Shown here piece after piece: positions 5,764 through 6,697 of a DNA stretch of 6,697 bases. A program made the position numbers and the translations under genes. This DNA is from Solirubrobacteraceae bacterium (GTDB taxonomy: Bacteria; Actinomycetota; Thermoleophilia; Solirubrobacterales; Solirubrobacteraceae). The notes under the pieces were generated by a model. The model saw only the letters and a program-made list of their open reading frames with translations, was not told where the DNA came from and made no database searches. Where the stretch lies: NCBI GenBank assembly GCA_024710825.1, contig JANJUA010000045.1, positions 1-6,697 on the forward strand. Reading direction: 5' to 3'. Every line of letters starts with the position of its first letter. The first letter of the stretch is position 1.

Positions 5764-6659
5764 GTGCTCACCTTTCGTGCTTCTCGGTCTTCGATGCGCC
5801 GCCGGATTCCCGACCACTGGCTCGCGCCCACGGTGACCGGCGCCCGGCGACCGAGTCCGCGCGCCCAGACGGCGCGATGGCCCAGCTCGCGGGCGAGCTC
5901 GAGGTCGACGCCGCCGGGCGGCGCCGCGAGGTCCATGACGAGCGCCCCCGCCGGCAGGCGCTCCAGGACCTCGCGCCCGACGACCGGCGCGGGGACCGCG
6001 GAGAAGACCATGGCGAAGCGCCCGGCCTGCTCGGGCAGGTCGGCGAGCGGCAGCGGTCGCGCCCCGATCGCGTAGGCGTCGGCGCGCTGGACGGGGTTGC
6101 GGGCGGCGACGGTCACGTCGGCGCCGAGCGACCGCAGGGTGGCCGCCAGCAGCCCGCCGATGTTGCCGTAGCCGACGACCACGACCTGGGAGGCGTGGAT
6201 CGTCACGTCGGTCTGCTCGACGGCGATGCGCAGCGCGCCCTCGACGATCGCGGGGGCGCGCAGCATCATCAGCTCGCGGTCGTGCTCGTACTCGCAGAAG
6301 TCGATGCCGTGCGCAGCGGCCGCGGCGCGGAGGTTCTCGTCCGCGATGCCGAGCACGATCGCCGCGCCCTCGCGCATCCCGGCCAGCATCTCGGCCGTGG
6401 GGACGATCGGCTCCGGATGCTCGGGCGCGAACAGGCGGCCGCCGGGCGCGATGCCGGGGATCGGCAGCAGCCCGTAGTCGGCGCCGTCGAGCGCCTCGGC
6501 CGCCGAGGCGGCGAGCGTCACGCCCGCGATGCCCTGCTCGGGCCACGGGAAGCCGTAGGCGCGCACCTCGGCGCCGGTGGCGGCGGCGAGGCGGGCGATC
6601 TCGCGCTCGCGCTCGTCGCCGGCGACCACCGCCAGGCGCAGCCCTGCCCAGTCGGTCAT
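5760..6659 (-). CDS. dipicolinate synthase subunit A (DpaA/SpoVFA)-like NAD(P)-binding protein
   Basis: This encodes 299 residues, like Bacillus DpaA (about 297). The N-terminal part begins LRLAVVAGDERERE (7-20), which matches the DpaA-type first domain. The second, Rossmann-type domain starts with VEGALRIAVEQTDVTIHASQ (139-158), close to the Bacillus sequence, followed by VVVVGYGNIG (159-168; the dinucleotide-binding GxGxxG is G163, G165, G168) and LVMDLAAPPGG. In spore formers DpaA works with the flavoprotein DpaB to oxidise a dihydropyridine dicarboxylate to dipicolinate. No DpaB and no sporulation gene is in the window, and the gene is fused by a 4-base overlap to a hydantoinase, so a different heterocycle dehydrogenase or reductase role is likely. 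The homology is firm; the reaction is not. The ATG at 6657-6659 follows a strong ribosome site. Confidence 0.82.
   Translation of the reverse strand: MTDWAGLRLAVVAGDEREREIARLAAATGAEVRAYGFPWPEQGIAGVTLAASAAEALDGADYGLLPIPGIAPGGRLFAPEHPEPIVPTAEMLAGMREGAAIVLGIADENLRAAAAAHGIDFCEYEHDRELMMLRAPAIVEGALRIAVEQTDVTIHASQVVVVGYGNIGGLLAATLRSLGADVTVAARNPVQRADAYAIGARPLPLADLPEQAGRFAMVFSAVPAPVVGREVLERLPAGALVMDLAAPPGGVDLELARELGHRAVWARGLGRRAPVTVGASQWSGIRRRIEDREARKVST
5767..5775 (-). promoter_or_regulatory. ribosome binding site of the hydantoinase gene
   Basis: On the minus strand AAAGGTGAG lies 3 bases before the ATG (AGGTG is 5 bases away). It is embedded in the last codons of the DpaA-like gene. This fixes the start at 5763 and rules out the longer open frame that continues upstream through the DpaA-like gene. 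Confidence 0.7.
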
Positions 6660-6697
6660 GCCCCACCTCCCGTCATCGCGTTGGCCCGCACGCGCGC
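6656..6697 (-). CDS. possible 3' end of an upstream gene (start outside window)
   Basis: One minus-strand frame is open from the right edge to a TGA at 6656-6658 that overlaps the ATG of the DpaA-like gene (ATGA), giving the tail ARVRANAMTGGGA. The same ATGA junction joins the DpaA-like and hydantoinase genes, so a third coupled gene is plausible. A second frame ends at a TGA about 15 bases earlier, so the exact end is uncertain. Thirteen residues are too few to assign a family; a DpaB-like flavoprotein would be the candidate to look for. Confidence 0.35.
   Translation of the reverse strand, partial: ARVRANAMTGGGA
6665..6670 (-). promoter_or_regulatory. ribosome binding site of the DpaA-like gene
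   Basis: The minus strand reads GGAGGT 5 bases before the ATG at 6659. This near-perfect anti-16S match contrasts with the absent sites before the genes starting at 1039, 2474 and 4338. Confidence 0.75.

Noticed and set aside
2527..6075. Very long plus-strand open frame (over 1100 codons) across four genes
   Set aside because: The translation is a low-complexity Arg/Ala/His/Asp-rich string that runs across genes of both strands. Long open frames without stops are expected in off-frames of very GC-rich DNA; the genes in the other frames have clear family motifs.
5764..6666. N-terminal extension of the hydantoinase frame through the DpaA-like gene
   Set aside because: The hydantoinase has a good ribosome site and a normal N-terminus at 5763; the extension is an Arg/Ala-rich shadow of the DpaA-like frame.
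1..6697. CRISPR arrays, tRNA or rRNA genes, insertion sequences, phage genes or toxin-antitoxin pairs
   Set aside because: No spaced repeat arrays, clover-leaf tRNA features, transposase motifs or terminal inverted repeats were seen. Almost all bases are explained by seven metabolic or regulatory genes.

Overview
The window is uniformly very GC-rich, with codon third positions almost all G or C, and is packed with short-spaced or overlapping genes. Together with a TTGACT / TAnnnT-type promoter and start codons that often lack a Shine-Dalgarno sequence, this suggests a high-GC actinobacterium, possibly of the Solirubrobacterales/Thermoleophilia type. The lineage is an inference from style and gene content, not proven here.

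Layout from left to right. (1) Bases 1-243, plus strand: the C-terminal end of a MoxR/CoxD-type AAA+ ATPase, a family that usually sits beside molybdenum-hydroxylase (CO dehydrogenase/xanthine dehydrogenase-like) genes. (2) 262-966, minus strand: a MerR-family regulator. (3) A 72-base divergent promoter region with a recognisable promoter and an 18-base dyad lying across the next start codon. (4) 1039-2481 and 2474-3607, plus strand, overlapping by 8 bases: an ATZ/TRZ-type amidohydrolase and a cytosine-deaminase (CodA/AtzC)-like amidohydrolase. (5) A convergent junction made of three tandem copies of an 8-base unit. (6) 3619-4338, minus strand: a FadR-type GntR regulator with an FCD ligand domain. 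(7) A 66-base gap with a hairpin and a long inverted repeat. (8) 4405-5763 and 5760-6659, minus strand, overlapping by 4 bases: a complete hydantoinase/dihydropyrimidinase and, ahead of it, a homologue of the NAD(P)-binding dipicolinate synthase subunit A (DpaA/SpoVFA). A further gene may overlap the start of the latter from beyond the right edge.

Read together, this looks like a catabolic island for a nitrogen heterocycle (purine, pyrimidine, pterin or triazine-like). There are three different amidohydrolase-superfamily enzymes able in principle to deaminate or open rings, a pyridine-nucleotide oxidoreductase coupled to the ring-opening enzyme, two one-component regulators and a possible link to a molybdenum hydroxylase. 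The substrate cannot be read from the sequence. The most unusual part is the DpaA-like protein paired with a hydantoinase instead of in a sporulation setting. The two plus-strand enzymes also depart from family references at substrate-contacting positions, so simple names such as guanine deaminase or cytosine deaminase would be unsafe.
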